Shown here piece by piece: positions 4,774-5,165 of a stretch of DNA of 5,165 bases. The notes beneath the pieces are model-generated. The model made no database searches and had not been told where the DNA came from. It saw only the letters and a program-made list of their open reading frames with translations. Source of the stretch: Armatimonadota bacterium (GTDB taxonomy: Bacteria; Armatimonadota; Fervidibacteria; Fervidibacterales; Fervidibacteraceae); contig JANZZQ010000090.1 of NCBI GenBank assembly GCA_026419315.1, positions 1-5,165 of the forward strand, in the 5' to 3' direction. A program made the translations under genes and the position numbers. Numbering within the stretch: the first letter of the stretch is position 1; every line of letters starts with the position of its first letter.

Positions 4774-5165
4774 TTGTCAATTCGGCCGGTGAAATTTATA
4801 GGCGACGACATTCAGCAAGCGTTAACGAAGGCCGAAAAACTTTTGCGAGTGTCGGAATGGGCAGTTGAGCAGGAACTTTACGATGGTGCAGCCTTGTGCT
4901 GCTACGCAGCGCTCTTTTGGGCTGCCATCGCTGCATTAGCGCATCAGGGAATTGAGCAAGAAGAATGGGCACATGGTTGGCTATGGAAAACCTTCAGGGA
5001 AGAACTTGTTCGCAAGCGCCATATTTACCCGCCTGTATTTGTAGAGTGGCTGGAACGAGCCTATTCGTTGAGAGACAAAAGGGCATTACGATTGGGAAAC
5101 GCCCGGGGCAAAGGAGACATGACGCATGGTTCATCATGCCCGTGAGTTCATTTTGAAAGTTCAAG
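4774..5165 (+). pseudogene. HEPN-domain protein, apparently frameshifted, 3' end outside window
   Basis: The frame from TTG 4774 (or GTG 4789; neither has a clear SD) stays open to a stop at 5143-5145. Its first 100 residues look like a small HEPN protein of the UPF0332/COG1895 kind: ALTKAEKLLRVSEWAVEQELYDGAALCCYAALFWAAIAALAHQG in two helices, then HGWLWKTFREELV and LERAYSLRDK. After the AAAAGGG run at 5077-5083 the HEPN pattern moves to the +1 frame: GHYDWETPGAKET, a TGA at 5120, then MVHHAREFILKVQ running off the window, like the usual last HEPN helix. So one inserted base and one stop appear to break it. HEPN proteins are often toxins paired with MNT nucleotidyltransferases, but no partner is visible. 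A sequencing error in the homopolymer run could explain the shift but not the stop. Confidence 0.6.

Noticed and set aside
4734..4868. 44-codon frame with ATG overlapping the protease stop (TGATG), reading MFKLQGKPLAFQKIV
   Set aside because: The coupling geometry is attractive, but there is no recognisable domain and most of it runs out of frame through the HEPN coding region.

Overview
The window covers most of a bacterial F-type ATP synthase operon on the + strand, followed by a short accessory stretch. Base composition is balanced. Starts are often TTG or GTG behind strong AAGGAGG-type Shine-Dalgarno (SD) sites. PIN, HEPN and retropepsin-like genes lie close together. This fits an uncultivated, possibly thermophilic lineage of the Armatimonadota/Fervidibacteria kind, but that placement is a guess from gene style, not from a marker comparison.

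Layout: (1) nt 2-995 encode F0 subunits a (atpB, 5' end outside the window) and c (atpE). (2) nt 1009-2270 encode the peripheral stalk, b (atpF) and delta (atpH). The 86-bp gap between them holds a 57-nt imperfect palindrome flanked by two copies of AAGGAGG; it looks like a small dispersed repeat inserted in front of atpH. (3) nt 2271-2698 should be a short spacer before atpA but hold what looks like a decayed toxin-antitoxin pair: a frameshifted AF2212/DUF104-like antitoxin and an internally deleted PIN (VapC-type) toxin. (4) nt 2699-4291 encode a complete alpha subunit (atpA). (5) nt 4357-4734 encode a small retropepsin-like aspartic protease, and nt 4774-5165 a HEPN-domain gene that appears frameshifted. 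The gamma, beta and epsilon genes that usually follow atpA are absent from the remaining 874 bp.

Together a, c, b, delta and alpha account for the ion channel and rotor ring, the peripheral stalk and the non-catalytic nucleotide-binding subunit. The c subunit carries Gln30, Glu63, Ser64 and Tyr68 at the spacing of the Na+-binding site of Ilyobacter-type c rings, and its helix-1 glycine motif is replaced by Ser/Ala. The most notable points are this unusual c subunit, the toxin-antitoxin relic and palindrome inside an otherwise conserved operon, and the early end of the operon after atpA. I found no CRISPR array, tRNA, rRNA, convincing promoter or intrinsic terminator, and no believable gene on the - strand.
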